The translations under genes and the position numbers were made by a program. The notes under the pieces were generated by a model. That model saw nothing but the letters and a program-made list of their open reading frames with translations. It was not told the DNA's origin and searched no databases. A stretch of 64,000 bases of DNA from Pseudalkalibacillus sp051842935 (GTDB lineage: Bacteria; Bacillota; Bacilli; Bacillales; Fictibacillaceae), in contig NZ_JBPXRR010000001.1 of the NCBI RefSeq assembly GCF_051842935.1, positions 868,001-932,000 of the forward strand, read 5' to 3'. Of the stretch, positions 1 to 8,417 are shown piece by piece. Position 1 is the first letter of the stretch. Each line of letters starts with the position of its first letter.

Positions 1-1026
1 CAGTTCAAACCACCGATGGAACGAGTCATTCAAGTCATTGATAAGACCGTTCCAAAGGATGATTATCGGGAACATTTAGGTTTGTTTTGGGTACTGGACC
101 ATGAGAAGGTGAAGGACGACAAAGGTGATTATTATCAAAAGGATGAAGACTACTTCGGTTACGATCCACTTACACAGGAAGAAGATACGGGATTGACGAT
201 TCCGGAAAACGTCGATTTGATCTATGTGGCGGATACATATGGCATCTATACGGAAGACCTGCAAGGAAAACCGACCGGAGAGCGCTCTAAACTCCTTTAT
301 GGTGGTCTTACGATCTTTGATTGGAACAAGATTATGGCTGCAAAGAAACCGGACATCACGTTAATTTTGGAGTTCAACTCCATTGCATCTCCGACGGACG
401 ACATAACCCGCAAAATTGTGGAGCAAGAGATGGGTTTCGAATGGAGCGGTTGGATCGGAAGGCATTTTCAGGATTTATCAAGTGATGAGATACCTCCATG
501 GTTGAAACGGAATTATGAAAAGCAATACAACAAGGAATGGGCATTCGACGGTGATGGAATCACCTTTGTGCACGAAAGCGACCGTGTTATGGTTTTGAGC
601 GAAAAGGATATTGATGGACGAGTCGATTTGAAGTGGACGGAAGAAGGATTCGAACATTATCCAAGCGTGATCGACAGTCATTATGATTATTGGTTCGACA
701 TCATAACGCCTGATGCAGACATGACAGTAGAAGCAGAGTACATCATCGACTTTACTGCTACAGGAAAGCAGAAGTTGGAGGAACAAGGTTTACCGGATGT
801 GTTTCCAGCCATCATCCATCAACCTGAGGAGCGTAAGTATTATTTTGCCGGTGACTTTGCTGATATTGCAGTCGACTACAATTCGAAATGGTACCTTCCC
901 AGCATGTTTTACTCGATTTATTCCTTTTTCCAGCCGGATGAAGTTTTCTTCTGGGAGAATTATATCCCGATGATGGAACAGATCCTTGAAGAATCAGATT
1001 CAGATGCAGACAAGGATCTTCGATAG
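1..1026 (+). CDS. Unrecognised protein, 5' end cut by the window
   Basis: The reading frame is open from the first base (Q-F-K-P-P before the first ATG at 16), so the true start lies upstream. The visible 341 residues are soluble, rich in acidic and aromatic residues, and have no membrane segment. There are hydrophobic beta-strand-like blocks (DLIYVADTYGIY, DITLILEFNSIA) and a block FAGDFADIA near residue 280. I do not recognise the family; the alternation of strands suggests an alpha/beta fold, which is inference. The stop is 16 bases before the TTG start of the next gene, whose ribosome binding site overlaps this gene's stop region, so the two genes are probably one transcription unit and may act together. 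Confidence 0.7.
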   Translation, partial: QFKPPMERVIQVIDKTVPKDDYREHLGLFWVLDHEKVKDDKGDYYQKDEDYFGYDPLTQEEDTGLTIPENVDLIYVADTYGIYTEDLQGKPTGERSKLLYGGLTIFDWNKIMAAKKPDITLILEFNSIASPTDDITRKIVEQEMGFEWSGWIGRHFQDLSSDEIPPWLKRNYEKQYNKEWAFDGDGITFVHESDRVMVLSEKDIDGRVDLKWTEEGFEHYPSVIDSHYDYWFDIITPDADMTVEAEYIIDFTATGKQKLEEQGLPDVFPAIIHQPEERKYYFAGDFADIAVDYNSKWYLPSMFYSIYSFFQPDEVFFWENYIPMMEQILEESDSDADKDLR

Positions 1027-1042
1027 TGAGGAGCGTTCAGTT

Positions 1043-2824
1043 TTGAAACGATTTAAACATTTTATTCTATGGTTTCTTTTCTTATCTACATTCGGTTTTG
1101 CAGGTGGAGGATATTTTCTATTATTCTTGATCGTTCCTTTTGAAGAATGGCTCGTAAACAATGGTTCCACTCAAGAGCAAATCGATGACATCTTGAAATA
1201 CTTCGTGTTTGGTTGGATCGCTTTCGGATTCACCGTTTCGTTTGTGTATTATTGGTTTTTGATACGGAAGAAAAAACGTGTCCGGATCGCTACCGTTCTC
1301 ACAATCTTTACTACGTTGAATGCTGCTTTCGTCTTCTATTTATTCATGAATACGAATTCCGCAATCGTTGCTATGAGCAGGGGAGAAGTGGAACAAACTA
1401 CAGAACAATTGACTTTCGGACCATATCCGGATCAACCATTGTTGCAAGACTTGGAACAGCAAGGTTACGACGGTGTCATTACATTACTTAGTACTACGAT
1501 TCCGTTTGAAAATGAATTGTTGGATCAAGAAATGGAAAATGGTGACGAAGTCGGATTAACGATCCATTCCTTTCCGATGCTACCCTGGGTAGGAGATAAT
1601 GCGCAATCCATCAACGGTATCGTCGAATTATTGAAGTCCAATCCGGACAAAAGGTACTATGTCCACTGTTACTTAGGAAAACATAGAGTGGATCTGATCA
1701 AGCAGACGATCATCCAAAGGTTAGGGGAAGAAGCGGCATCAGATGATGGAGACAGAAGAATTCTGATTCAATCTGACTTTGAAAGAGGACATGTGTATAC
1801 ATTCAAGAATGAATCCATCATTTTAGGACCTTATCCCAATGAAGAGGAATGGTTCAAGCTCCTTCGGTTGAATGTGAAGGAAGTTGTGACATTATTGGAT
1901 GAATCATCTAGCTTATATGAGGAAGAGGAGAGGATCGCAAAGGAACAGGGGTTGAAACTTACTGCCTTCCAACTGGATTCGGATTCTCCAGATCTACAGC
2001 AGCTCGATCAGATCGTTCAATATATACAAACAGCCGGTCACAAGATCTACGTGCACGATTTTAAAGATAGTCATAAGATCCGATATTTAGAATTGATGTT
2101 AGACAAAGGAATTTACCCCATTGATAAAAAGGCACTCACAGATTCAAAAGGCATGCAATTAGTAGGGGAGTCGATCATCCTCGGATCGAAACCGAGCAAA
2201 ACACAGGTGGAACAGTTGAAAGAAGCTCGTATCCAAAAGATCATCTACCTGGGAGATGACACGAGCAATACCCAATCACAGATTCATACTCTCCTTGAAT
2301 CAGGTATGGATATTGAAATTGTCCAAGTAAAAAAGAATCCAACGATTATCGAATTGCATGAAATTGCAGAGCGTCTGCACAGACTTCAATCTCAAGTCTT
2401 CGTCTATGGATTAGATTCCAAGTCAATGGGATTACTACAAACGATCCTAGAGGCTATGAATGATGGATTGGCAAAGGATAGCCTCCATGAGAAGATGGTT
2501 GAACAAGGATCCTTATATGTAAAAGCGAGGAGATTAATGGTCGGTCCTGCATTGAATCCAGAAGAGTGGCAAAGTATCCTGATTCGGAATGGAGTGACTA
2601 GAGTCATTCTCGTTCATGCGGCAAGTGTCCAAACCGAGGCGGATATAGAAAAACAGGTAGTGAGTGCGAACGAATACGGGATTCCGATTCAAATCATCGA
2701 AATGACAGAAGGATATGACCAAAAATTGCTTAATCAACTGTCATCGACTGATGATACAACCTATTTGATCGTTGCAAATGAATTGAAGGAAATGGTCATC
2801 AAAGACATCAAGGACTTTAGATGA
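1043..2824 (+). CDS. Membrane protein with four tandem dual-specificity-phosphatase-like domains
   Basis: A protein of 593 residues. I place the start at TTG 1043 because GTGAGGAG (1027-1034) lies 8 bases upstream and the protein then opens with a positively charged MKRFKHF followed by a membrane helix; an in-frame ATG at 986 inside the upstream gene has no such site. Three membrane segments fill about residues 1-120. The rest holds four copies of a domain of about 110 residues, each opening with a (L/M)xxGPxP-type motif: TFGPYPDQP, ILGPYPNEE, ILGSKPSKT, MVGPALNPE. Only the first keeps the cysteine phosphatase loop (HCYLGKHR, HCX5R); the second has HDFKDSHK at that place and the others have no trace. 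Known: HCX5R is the catalytic signature of tyrosine and dual-specificity phosphatases. Inferred: one active or ligand-binding domain plus three degenerate sensor or scaffold domains facing the cytoplasm. A strong terminator follows. Confidence 0.75.
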   Translation: MKRFKHFILWFLFLSTFGFAGGGYFLLFLIVPFEEWLVNNGSTQEQIDDILKYFVFGWIAFGFTVSFVYYWFLIRKKKRVRIATVLTIFTTLNAAFVFYLFMNTNSAIVAMSRGEVEQTTEQLTFGPYPDQPLLQDLEQQGYDGVITLLSTTIPFENELLDQEMENGDEVGLTIHSFPMLPWVGDNAQSINGIVELLKSNPDKRYYVHCYLGKHRVDLIKQTIIQRLGEEAASDDGDRRILIQSDFERGHVYTFKNESIILGPYPNEEEWFKLLRLNVKEVVTLLDESSSLYEEEERIAKEQGLKLTAFQLDSDSPDLQQLDQIVQYIQTAGHKIYVHDFKDSHKIRYLELMLDKGIYPIDKKALTDSKGMQLVGESIILGSKPSKTQVEQLKEARIQKIIYLGDDTSNTQSQIHTLLESGMDIEIVQVKKNPTIIELHEIAERLHRLQSQVFVYGLDSKSMGLLQTILEAMNDGLAKDSLHEKMVEQGSLYVKARRLMVGPALNPEEWQSILIRNGVTRVILVHAASVQTEADIEKQVVSANEYGIPIQIIEMTEGYDQKLLNQLSSTDDTTYLIVANELKEMVIKDIKDFR

Positions 2825-2855
2825 TTATACATTGAAAAAAATCAGGCACATAAAG

Positions 2856-2886
2856 AACACTCCGGAATGAGTCCGGAGTGTTTTTC
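2856..2886 (+). terminator. Rho-independent terminator
   Basis: An 11-bp stem (AACACTCCGGA / TCCGGAGTGTT) with a 5-base loop is followed by TTTTTC. It ends the first transcription unit. It also lies just past the convergent rnjA stop and could stop that transcript less efficiently. Confidence 0.9.
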
Positions 2887-2896
2887 TGTATCGTTA

Positions 2897-4564
2897 TTAG
2901 ATTTCCATGATGATCGGAAGAATCATCGGACGACGTTTCGTCTTTTCATATAGGAATGGTGCTAGAACATCTGTAATTTCGTTTTTGATTTCAGACCACT
3001 GTGTCGTACGTCTTTCCATCATTCCATTCAGATGTTTAGACAATATGCTTTGTGCATCATTGATCAGATCCTCAGACTCTCTCATATAGACGAATCCGCG
3101 AGAGATGATGTCTGGACCTGAGACGATTTTGAATTCCTTCATGTTGATGCTGACAACCACAACGACAAGGCCTTCTTCAGATAGGATCTTACGATCACGC
3201 AATACGATGTTTCCGATATCACCGATTCCATTTCCGTCGACATAGACGGATCCGGATGGAATTTTGCCTGCAATGGATGCTTCGTTCTCACTCAAGGCAA
3301 GCACTTCACCATTGTCCATGATGAAACAATTGTTTTCTTCAAGTTCACAATCGATCGCAAGCTTCGTATGCATTTTCATCATACGGTACTCACCGTGGAT
3401 TGGCATGAAGTATTTCGGTTTCATAAGGCGTAGCATCAATTTTTGCTCTTGTTGCCCACCGTGACCAGATGTATGGATGTCATTTAATGAACCGGCAATG
3501 ACATTAGCGCCAGCTCGGTACAACTGGTTGATGATACGGCTGACACTTAACGTATTACCCGGAATCGGAGAAGACGAGAAGACGACCGTATCGCCAGGGA
3601 TGATTTGGATCTGACGGTGTGTTCCATTCGCTATTCTTGAAAGGGCAGCCATCGGTTCACCTTGGCTTCCAGTACAAAGGATGGTTACTTCGTTATCTGG
3701 AAGACGGTTGATTTGATTAGCATCAATGAATGTATCTTTAGGCGCTTTGATATACCCTAACTCTTGTCCGATTGTAATGGATGAATCCATGCTACGTCCG
3801 AACACTGCGACTTTTCTTCCATGTTCTACAGAAGCCTCGACAACCTGTTGGAGCCTGTGGATATTGGAAGCGAAAGTAGCAAATATGATTCTGCCATCTT
3901 CTTTACGGAAGATATCGTGTATGCTTTCACCTACACGTCTTTCTGACATCGTGAAGTCTGGAACTTCACTATTTGTGCTGTCAGAAAGTAGACAAAGGAC
4001 ACCTTCTGCTCCGATTTGAGCCATTTTGTTCAAGTTCGCAGGCTCACCTACTGGTGTGAAATCAAACTTGAAATCTCCTGTGTGTACGATATTTCCAGGT
4101 GGTGTTTTGACGACAATACCATAAGAATCAGGAATAGAGTGTGTCGTACGGAAGAACGTAACGGATGTCTTACGGAACTTGATGACATCCTCTTCTTGAA
4201 TTTCATAAAGCTTCGCTCTTCGAAGAAGTCCATGTTCTTCTAATTTGTTTCTGATTAGCCCAATTGCTAACTTTCCAGCATAAATCGGGATGTTGATTTG
4301 ACGAAGCAGATATGGAATGCCTCCGATATGGTCTTCGTGACCATGAGTGATGAACAATCCCTTGATTTTATCGACATTCTTCACAAGGTACGTGTAATCA
4401 GGAATGACATAATCAATTCCTAGTAGTTCATCTTCCGGAAACTTGATACCTGCATCGATGAGGATGATTTCATCCTGGAACTGGATTCCATAAGTGTTCT
4501 TTCCGATCTCGTCAAGTCCGCCTAGTGCGAATACTGCTGTTTGATGATTTTTTACGAATTTCAT
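2897..4564 (-). CDS. rnjA: Ribonuclease J1
   Basis: A 555-residue metallo-beta-lactamase/beta-CASP nuclease, full length for the family. RNase J1 has 5'-3' exonuclease and endonuclease activity and matures and degrades mRNA and rRNA in the cytoplasm. The zinc motif THGHEDH sits at residues 73-79 (H74, H76, D78, H79), the same numbering as in B. subtilis. The beta-CASP region includes TGSQGEP and the C-terminal HTSGHGGQQEQ. It lies 3 bases downstream of rpoY, the pairing seen in B. subtilis (ykzG-ykqC). The ATG is preceded by rpoY's own end with GGAGACAAGATAACAA, a plausible binding site. It is functionally linked in this window with SR1P, which in B. subtilis promotes the GapA-RNase J1 contact. 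Confidence 0.97.
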   Translation of the reverse strand: MKFVKNHQTAVFALGGLDEIGKNTYGIQFQDEIILIDAGIKFPEDELLGIDYVIPDYTYLVKNVDKIKGLFITHGHEDHIGGIPYLLRQINIPIYAGKLAIGLIRNKLEEHGLLRRAKLYEIQEEDVIKFRKTSVTFFRTTHSIPDSYGIVVKTPPGNIVHTGDFKFDFTPVGEPANLNKMAQIGAEGVLCLLSDSTNSEVPDFTMSERRVGESIHDIFRKEDGRIIFATFASNIHRLQQVVEASVEHGRKVAVFGRSMDSSITIGQELGYIKAPKDTFIDANQINRLPDNEVTILCTGSQGEPMAALSRIANGTHRQIQIIPGDTVVFSSSPIPGNTLSVSRIINQLYRAGANVIAGSLNDIHTSGHGGQQEQKLMLRLMKPKYFMPIHGEYRMMKMHTKLAIDCELEENNCFIMDNGEVLALSENEASIAGKIPSGSVYVDGNGIGDIGNIVLRDRKILSEEGLVVVVVSINMKEFKIVSGPDIISRGFVYMRESEDLINDAQSILSKHLNGMMERRTTQWSEIKNEITDVLAPFLYEKTKRRPMILPIIMEI

Positions 4565-4567
4565 TTG

Positions 4568-4777
4568 TTATCTTGTCTCCAATTCAAAATCTTCATTTTG
4601 TTGTTCATATTCAAGATGGGCTCCAGTAACCTCTTGAACAAATTCGATGTTGTAATTCCGATCCGCTAGTTGTGAACGTACTGCTTGTACGGAGTCTGCT
4701 TCAACATAGAGGCTTTTCGTTGCTTCACGTACCGGTACCTCAAGCAGGTTCTCCTGATAAAATACTTTAAAGATCAT
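4568..4777 (-). CDS. rpoY: RNA polymerase epsilon subunit (YkzG, DUF1447)
   Basis: A 69-residue acidic protein opening MIFKVFYQEN, typical of the epsilon subunit, a small accessory subunit of Firmicutes RNA polymerase. Length and the motif REATKSLYVEA match the family as I know it. AAGGAGAG lies 6 bases upstream of the ATG. It is the first gene of a two-gene unit with rnjA. An AT-rich stretch containing TATAAT on the minus strand (4820-4840 region) is a likely -10. Confidence 0.93.
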   Translation of the reverse strand: MIFKVFYQENLLEVPVREATKSLYVEADSVQAVRSQLADRNYNIEFVQEVTGAHLEYEQQNEDFELETR

Positions 4778-4856
4778 GCTTAACTCTCCTTACCGTTTTC
4801 AATTAGATTCATCTGCGTATTATTATAAATGAATTCCATACGTTTTTCATGTTTTT

Positions 4857-4871
4857 TTGCAAGCGTTTATA
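4857..4871. promoter_or_regulatory. cre-like sequence upstream of rpoY
   Basis: TTGCAAGCGTTTATA differs at one position from the CcpA site pattern WTGNAANCGNWNNCW. It lies between the rpoY promoter region and the terminator of the small upstream gene. With one mismatch and no functional data this is only a candidate. Confidence 0.25.
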
Positions 4872-4895
4872 TATTTCGGAGGAAGGTGCCTATGT

Positions 4896-4923
4896 AAAAA
4901 GGTATCTGAATACATAAGATACC
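4896..4923 (-). terminator. Terminator of the small upstream gene
   Basis: Read on the minus strand, GGTATCT pairs perfectly with AGATACC around a 9-base loop and is followed by TTTTT. It lies 30 bases after the stop of the 25-codon frame at 4953-5030 and insulates it from rpoY. Confidence 0.8.
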
Positions 4924-4952
4924 AAAATAATGACCGCAAAACAAATGTTAGC

Positions 4953-5030
4953 TCAAATGTATTGCGGAGGTTGGTATCCTCTCCAGACATTCCATTCATT
5001 CCGAATTCGATTCCTCAGTTTTTTCAGCAT
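4953..5030 (-). CDS. Hidden 25-residue cationic peptide gene
   Basis: On the minus strand a near-perfect Shine-Dalgarno sequence (AAAGGAGGGG) stands about 8 bases before an ATG that opens a 25-codon frame, followed 30 bases later by an intrinsic terminator. The peptide starts MLKKLRNRIR and ends with YQPPQYI; it has 6 Arg/Lys in the first ten residues, two Trp, and could form a short amphipathic helix. I do not recognise it. The arrangement of strong ribosome site, short frame and own terminator argues for a real monocistronic gene, as with small sporulation or membrane-binding peptides, but no function can be read from it. No clear promoter was identified. A 69-codon frame on the opposite strand (4857-5066) has no ribosome site and looks like a shadow. 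Confidence 0.55.
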   Translation of the reverse strand: MLKKLRNRIRNEWNVWRGYQPPQYI

Positions 5031-5235
5031 CGTATTTACCCCTCCTTTCCTCGTAGGTCCTACTAAGAATCCGTTCTTTAAATAAGACAGCAAGATTTGG
5101 ATTGGATTCTAAGTTTGCGTTCGTCTCATTTTTCCAATATGGATGGTATACTTAGTATGGAAATTCTAAGGTCCATTCATCAAGGAAATAAGTGGTATTG
5201 AACATCTCGGACCGACATTGAAAAGAGGAAGTACG

Positions 5236-6159
5236 ATGAAGTTATATCTTGCACTAATTACGCTCAGCTTGATTTGGGGAACATCCTTTTATTTCATTAA
5301 GATCCTTGTGGAAGATCTAGGACCATGGGGTATCGTTTTCGTAAGATGTACATTAGGTGCAATAACGTTGTTTTTGATTATTCTGGCTCAGAGAAGGTTT
5401 ACCATGTTCCGGAATATTCCCTGGAAATCACTTCTACTAGTCGGAATATTGAATGCGCTCATTCCGTGGGGATTGATAGCCATCAGTGAAACGACGATCT
5501 CAAGTAGTCTCGCTTCAATCGTCAACGCTACCACTCCGATCTGGACGAGTGTCATAGGTGTATTGTTTTTCTCAATCGCACTTTCATTCCGTCAATGGTT
5601 CGGTGTCATAATCGGCTTCATAGGTATACTGGTTTTGATTGACTTGAACGTTACGACATTATTCCAAGAGGACTTGATCGGAATGGGAACGATGATTGCA
5701 GCAACCCTCTGTTATGGATTCAGTTCCCAATATACGAAAAGACATCTGCAGGGAATCAGTGTTATGATGATTTCGTTGGTAACCTTGCTAGTAGGAGCCA
5801 TTGGTAGTTTACTGATTATGCTGGTTACAGGTTCTCAACCTTCTGTAGGTGTCTATTCTCTGGACGCTATCGTTGCCATGATCGGGCTAGGTGTGTTCGG
5901 CTCTGGTCTTGCGTATTTGTTGTTTTATTACATGATTCAAAAGGGCAGTGCTGAATTCGCTACGTTCGTAACCTATCTGGTGCCGATTACTGCGATGTTT
6001 TGGGGGTGGTTCCTTCTAGATGAACGCATTCCGGCTCACGCTATTTTCGGTTTGATCCTGATTTTGGCCGGTGTGTATCTCTCAACAAGAAAGACGGCAA
6101 GACGAGCACAGGTTACAACTGAGACTACAAACAACAAGAAACAAAGGGGAATTGTATGA
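5236..6159 (+). CDS. DMT-superfamily (EamA) transporter
   Basis: A 307-residue membrane protein with about ten hydrophobic segments and two EamA-type halves; the first begins LALITLSLIWGTSFYFIK, a typical family signature. Such carriers export metabolites or amino acids; the substrate is unknown. I choose ATG 5236 over an upstream TTG (5218) because AGAGGAA (5224-5230) is well placed only for the ATG. Its stop overlaps the start of the following HAD gene by four bases (ATGA), so the two are co-translated. B. subtilis has no gene here between ykzG and ykrA, so this is a lineage insertion. Confidence 0.88.
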   Translation: MKLYLALITLSLIWGTSFYFIKILVEDLGPWGIVFVRCTLGAITLFLIILAQRRFTMFRNIPWKSLLLVGILNALIPWGLIAISETTISSSLASIVNATTPIWTSVIGVLFFSIALSFRQWFGVIIGFIGILVLIDLNVTTLFQEDLIGMGTMIAATLCYGFSSQYTKRHLQGISVMMISLVTLLVGAIGSLLIMLVTGSQPSVGVYSLDAIVAMIGLGVFGSGLAYLLFYYMIQKGSAEFATFVTYLVPITAMFWGWFLLDERIPAHAIFGLILILAGVYLSTRKTARRAQVTTETTNNKKQRGIV

Positions 6160-6935
6160 CAAACAAAATTGTATTCTTTGATATAGATGGAACATTGTTA
6201 GACCATGAGAAACGAGTTCCAAAAGGAACGATTTCCGCTATTCAGGAGTTGCAAGACAACAAGATTCCGATGGTTATTGCAACAGGACGGGCTCCATTCA
6301 TGTTCAAAGATTTGCGCACCCAACTAGGGATCAACGGGTTCGTAAGTTTCAATGGACAATATGTTTCTTATGATGATCAATGTGTTTACAATAATCCATT
6401 GGATGAGGAGATCTTGACCCGCCTCGTGAACCATTCTTCTGATCATGATCACCCTATGGTCTTCTTGAATACAGAGGAAGGAAGAACGACACATCTAGAA
6501 CACCCACATGTCCAAAAGTCGATGGATGATCTGAAGATGCATCACCCTTCGCATGATCCTGATTTCTACAAGGGACGCTCGATCTTCCAAGCTCTATTGT
6601 ATTGTGATGATATGGAAAAAGAATCGTTCTACCGTGACACATATGAAGATTTCAATTTTATCCGTTGGCATCAATATTCAATAGATGTACTACCAAGAAC
6701 TGGATCAAAAGCGGTCGGCATCGAAAAGATGATACAACATCTAGGCTATCGTCAGGAAGATGTCGTCGCGTTCGGTGATGGATTGAACGACTTGGAAATG
6801 TTGGAGTATGCGGGAACTGGAATTGCGATGGGCAATGCGAAAAAAGCAGCGAAACGCTCAGCGGATTTTGTAACGAAAGCGGTCGATGATGATGGCATTC
6901 GCGAAGGACTTAGAAAAATGGGATTGATACGTTAA
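6156..6935 (+). CDS. ykrA: HAD-superfamily IIB phosphatase (YkrA-like)
   Basis: A 259-residue Cof-type HAD hydrolase. Motif I is FFDIDGTLLD (residues 7-16, nucleophile Asp9 and acid Asp11), motif II is IATGRAP, motif III is the Lys in SKAVGIEK, and motif IV is FGDGLNDLEM. Family members dephosphorylate sugar phosphates or nucleotides; the substrate here is unknown. Position and length agree with B. subtilis YkrA. Translation is coupled to the transporter by an ATGA overlap. Confidence 0.9.
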   Translation: MTNKIVFFDIDGTLLDHEKRVPKGTISAIQELQDNKIPMVIATGRAPFMFKDLRTQLGINGFVSFNGQYVSYDDQCVYNNPLDEEILTRLVNHSSDHDHPMVFLNTEEGRTTHLEHPHVQKSMDDLKMHHPSHDPDFYKGRSIFQALLYCDDMEKESFYRDTYEDFNFIRWHQYSIDVLPRTGSKAVGIEKMIQHLGYRQEDVVAFGDGLNDLEMLEYAGTGIAMGNAKKAAKRSADFVTKAVDDDGIREGLRKMGLIR

Positions 6936-6964
6936 GAACTGATATGTAGGTCATTATGAAAGGG

Positions 6965-6998
6965 AGATTGTAGAGGGAGAGCCTCTACAATCTTTTTA
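6965..6998 (+). terminator. Rho-independent terminator after ykrA
   Basis: A 12-bp perfect stem (AGATTGTAGAGG / CCTCTACAATCT) with a 5-base loop is followed by TTTTATT. It ends the transporter-ykrA unit and lies against the convergent His-rich gene. Confidence 0.9.
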
Positions 6999-6999
6999 T

Positions 7000-7470
7000 T
7001 TACCAGAGCCAGAACCAGTCGCGATGGTCTCTTGAACGCTTCTTGTCTTTATGGTGGTCATGTTTATGACCGGAACCATGTTTCTTACCGGAAGACTTTT
7101 TCTTTCCAGAAGATTTGTGGTGATCATGATCATGGTGTCCTGAACCATGTTTTTTCCCATGAGATTTATGATGATCTCCGTGGTCATCATGTTTCTTCCC
7201 ACATGACTTATGATGGTCATCATCTTTCTTACCATGTGATTTGTGGTGTTTGTCATGGTCATCATGTTTTTTACCGGAAGACTTGTGGTAATCGTATTCA
7301 TACTCGTAATCGTCATGCCCTGAAGAGTATTTCTTACCGTGAGAATGCTTGTCCTTTTTGTAACATACACATTCATACTCATAAGAAGAGTAGTACTTCT
7401 TCTTTTTCTTTTCGCGTTTCTCACGACATTTCTTGCAATCGCATTTCTTTTCATATTCTTTATATCCCAT
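7000..7470 (-). CDS. His/Lys/Ser/Gly-rich low-complexity protein
   Basis: A 156-residue hydrophilic protein. The N-terminus (MGYKEYEKK) is followed by a Cys cluster CDCKKC and then repeated SSGKKHDDH / KSHGKK units containing dozens of His, Lys and Asp; the end is DWFWLW. The ATG at 7470 has AAGGAGG 10 bases upstream. Composition and repeats recall the lysine/histidine-rich spore coat protein CotG and histidine-rich metal-binding proteins, but similarity in low-complexity sequence proves little. It may bind divalent metals or be a coat component; both are inference. It replaces nothing known at this place in B. subtilis. Another frame through the same repeats (6996-7454) is open only because of the repeat codons. 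Confidence 0.7.
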   Translation of the reverse strand: MGYKEYEKKCDCKKCREKREKKKKKYYSSYEYECVCYKKDKHSHGKKYSSGHDDYEYEYDYHKSSGKKHDDHDKHHKSHGKKDDDHHKSCGKKHDDHGDHHKSHGKKHGSGHHDHDHHKSSGKKKSSGKKHGSGHKHDHHKDKKRSRDHRDWFWLW

Positions 7471-7580
7471 TAAATTCAACCTCCTTTCCTTATTACTAAT
7501 CTATTCATGCTTGTCCTTGCACGACTGTACGATTCAATGATGGTAAAAGCATATTTTTATGAAAATGGGTATTGAAGCAT

Positions 7581-7613
7581 AAAAAAAAGACAGACGGCAT
7601 GCCGTCTGTCTTT
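7581..7613 (-). terminator. Terminator of def
   Basis: A perfect palindrome AAAGACAGACGGC/GCCGTCTGTCTTT at 7587-7613 is followed on the minus strand by a run of T (the A run 7581-7588). Confidence 0.92.
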
Positions 7614-7627
7614 CTCTTCATAGCTGA

Positions 7628-8179
7628 TTATCTTCCGATCGCAATTCCATCTGGTCTTTCAAATGGATCTTCATGATTGATGTGATCATAAAACATGACA
7701 CCGTTCAAATGATCGATTTCGTGTTGAAATACGATCGAAGGTAAGCCTTTCAATTTCAACTCGATTTCATTTCCATCGAGGTCGGTAGCCTTCACTTTCA
7801 CTTTATGATAGCGAGGGACGAAGCCGGGCACGTCTCTGTCCACGGATAAACAACCTTCTCCGCCTTCTAAATATGCTTTTTGTATCGAATGGCTCATAAT
7901 ACGAGGATTGAATAGCGCATAATCATATAATTGACCATCTTCATCTTCCACAAGAACAGCTAGCATCCTTTTACCGACTCCGATTTGGGGTGCAGCGATT
8001 CCGATTCCTGGTCTGAGGTTGTATTTTGCACTTGTTTCAGGGTCTTGGCTGTTCAGGAGGAACTCACGCATTTTGATAAGGGTGTTACGATCCTCTTCGG
8101 AAGGAGGTAATGAAACGGCTTCTGCCCTTTCTCTCAAGATAGGAGAGCCTTCTTTCACAACTTCATTCATTGTTAACAT
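7628..8179 (-). CDS. def: Peptide deformylase (DefB/YkrB type)
   Basis: A 183-residue metalloenzyme that removes the formyl group from nascent proteins. All three family motifs are intact: GIGIAAPQIG (58-67), EGCLS (108-112, metal ligand Cys110) and QHEIDH (152-157, His153, Glu154, His157). Length and the MxTMxxVVxEG-type start match the B. subtilis YkrB class of Gram-positive deformylases. It is a single-gene unit with its own terminator, in the conserved position between ykrA and ykyA. Confidence 0.97.
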   Translation of the reverse strand: MLTMNEVVKEGSPILRERAEAVSLPPSEEDRNTLIKMREFLLNSQDPETSAKYNLRPGIGIAAPQIGVGKRMLAVLVEDEDGQLYDYALFNPRIMSHSIQKAYLEGGEGCLSVDRDVPGFVPRYHKVKVKATDLDGNEIELKLKGLPSIVFQHEIDHLNGVMFYDHINHEDPFERPDGIAIGR

Positions 8180-8417
8180 ATCTTCAACTCCTGTGTTCGA
8201 GTATGATCAGCGTTCAAAAAAAGCATTGTGATTATTTTAACACAACTTGGTTTCTAAAAGAATATGTACTGAGTTTTGATTTGTTCTACATAAGTTCTAA
8301 ATCAAAAGAATCGGTCATATTGTACTAATATCCTCGTCCCAGTTTAATTTTTCTTGTATAGCTTTATGGAAACGTATATCATAAATAATCAGAGAGAATT
8401 TGTTAGGGGGAACCATT

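Noticed and set aside
4857..5066. 69-codon plus-strand frame upstream of the DMT transporter gene
   Set aside because: No usable ribosome site, and it is antisense to the better supported 25-codon gene and its terminator.
6996..7454. Alternative minus-strand frame through the His-rich gene
   Set aside because: It is the same repeats read in another frame (Met/Thr/Ile-rich), kept open by repeat codon bias; the His/Lys frame has the ribosome site.
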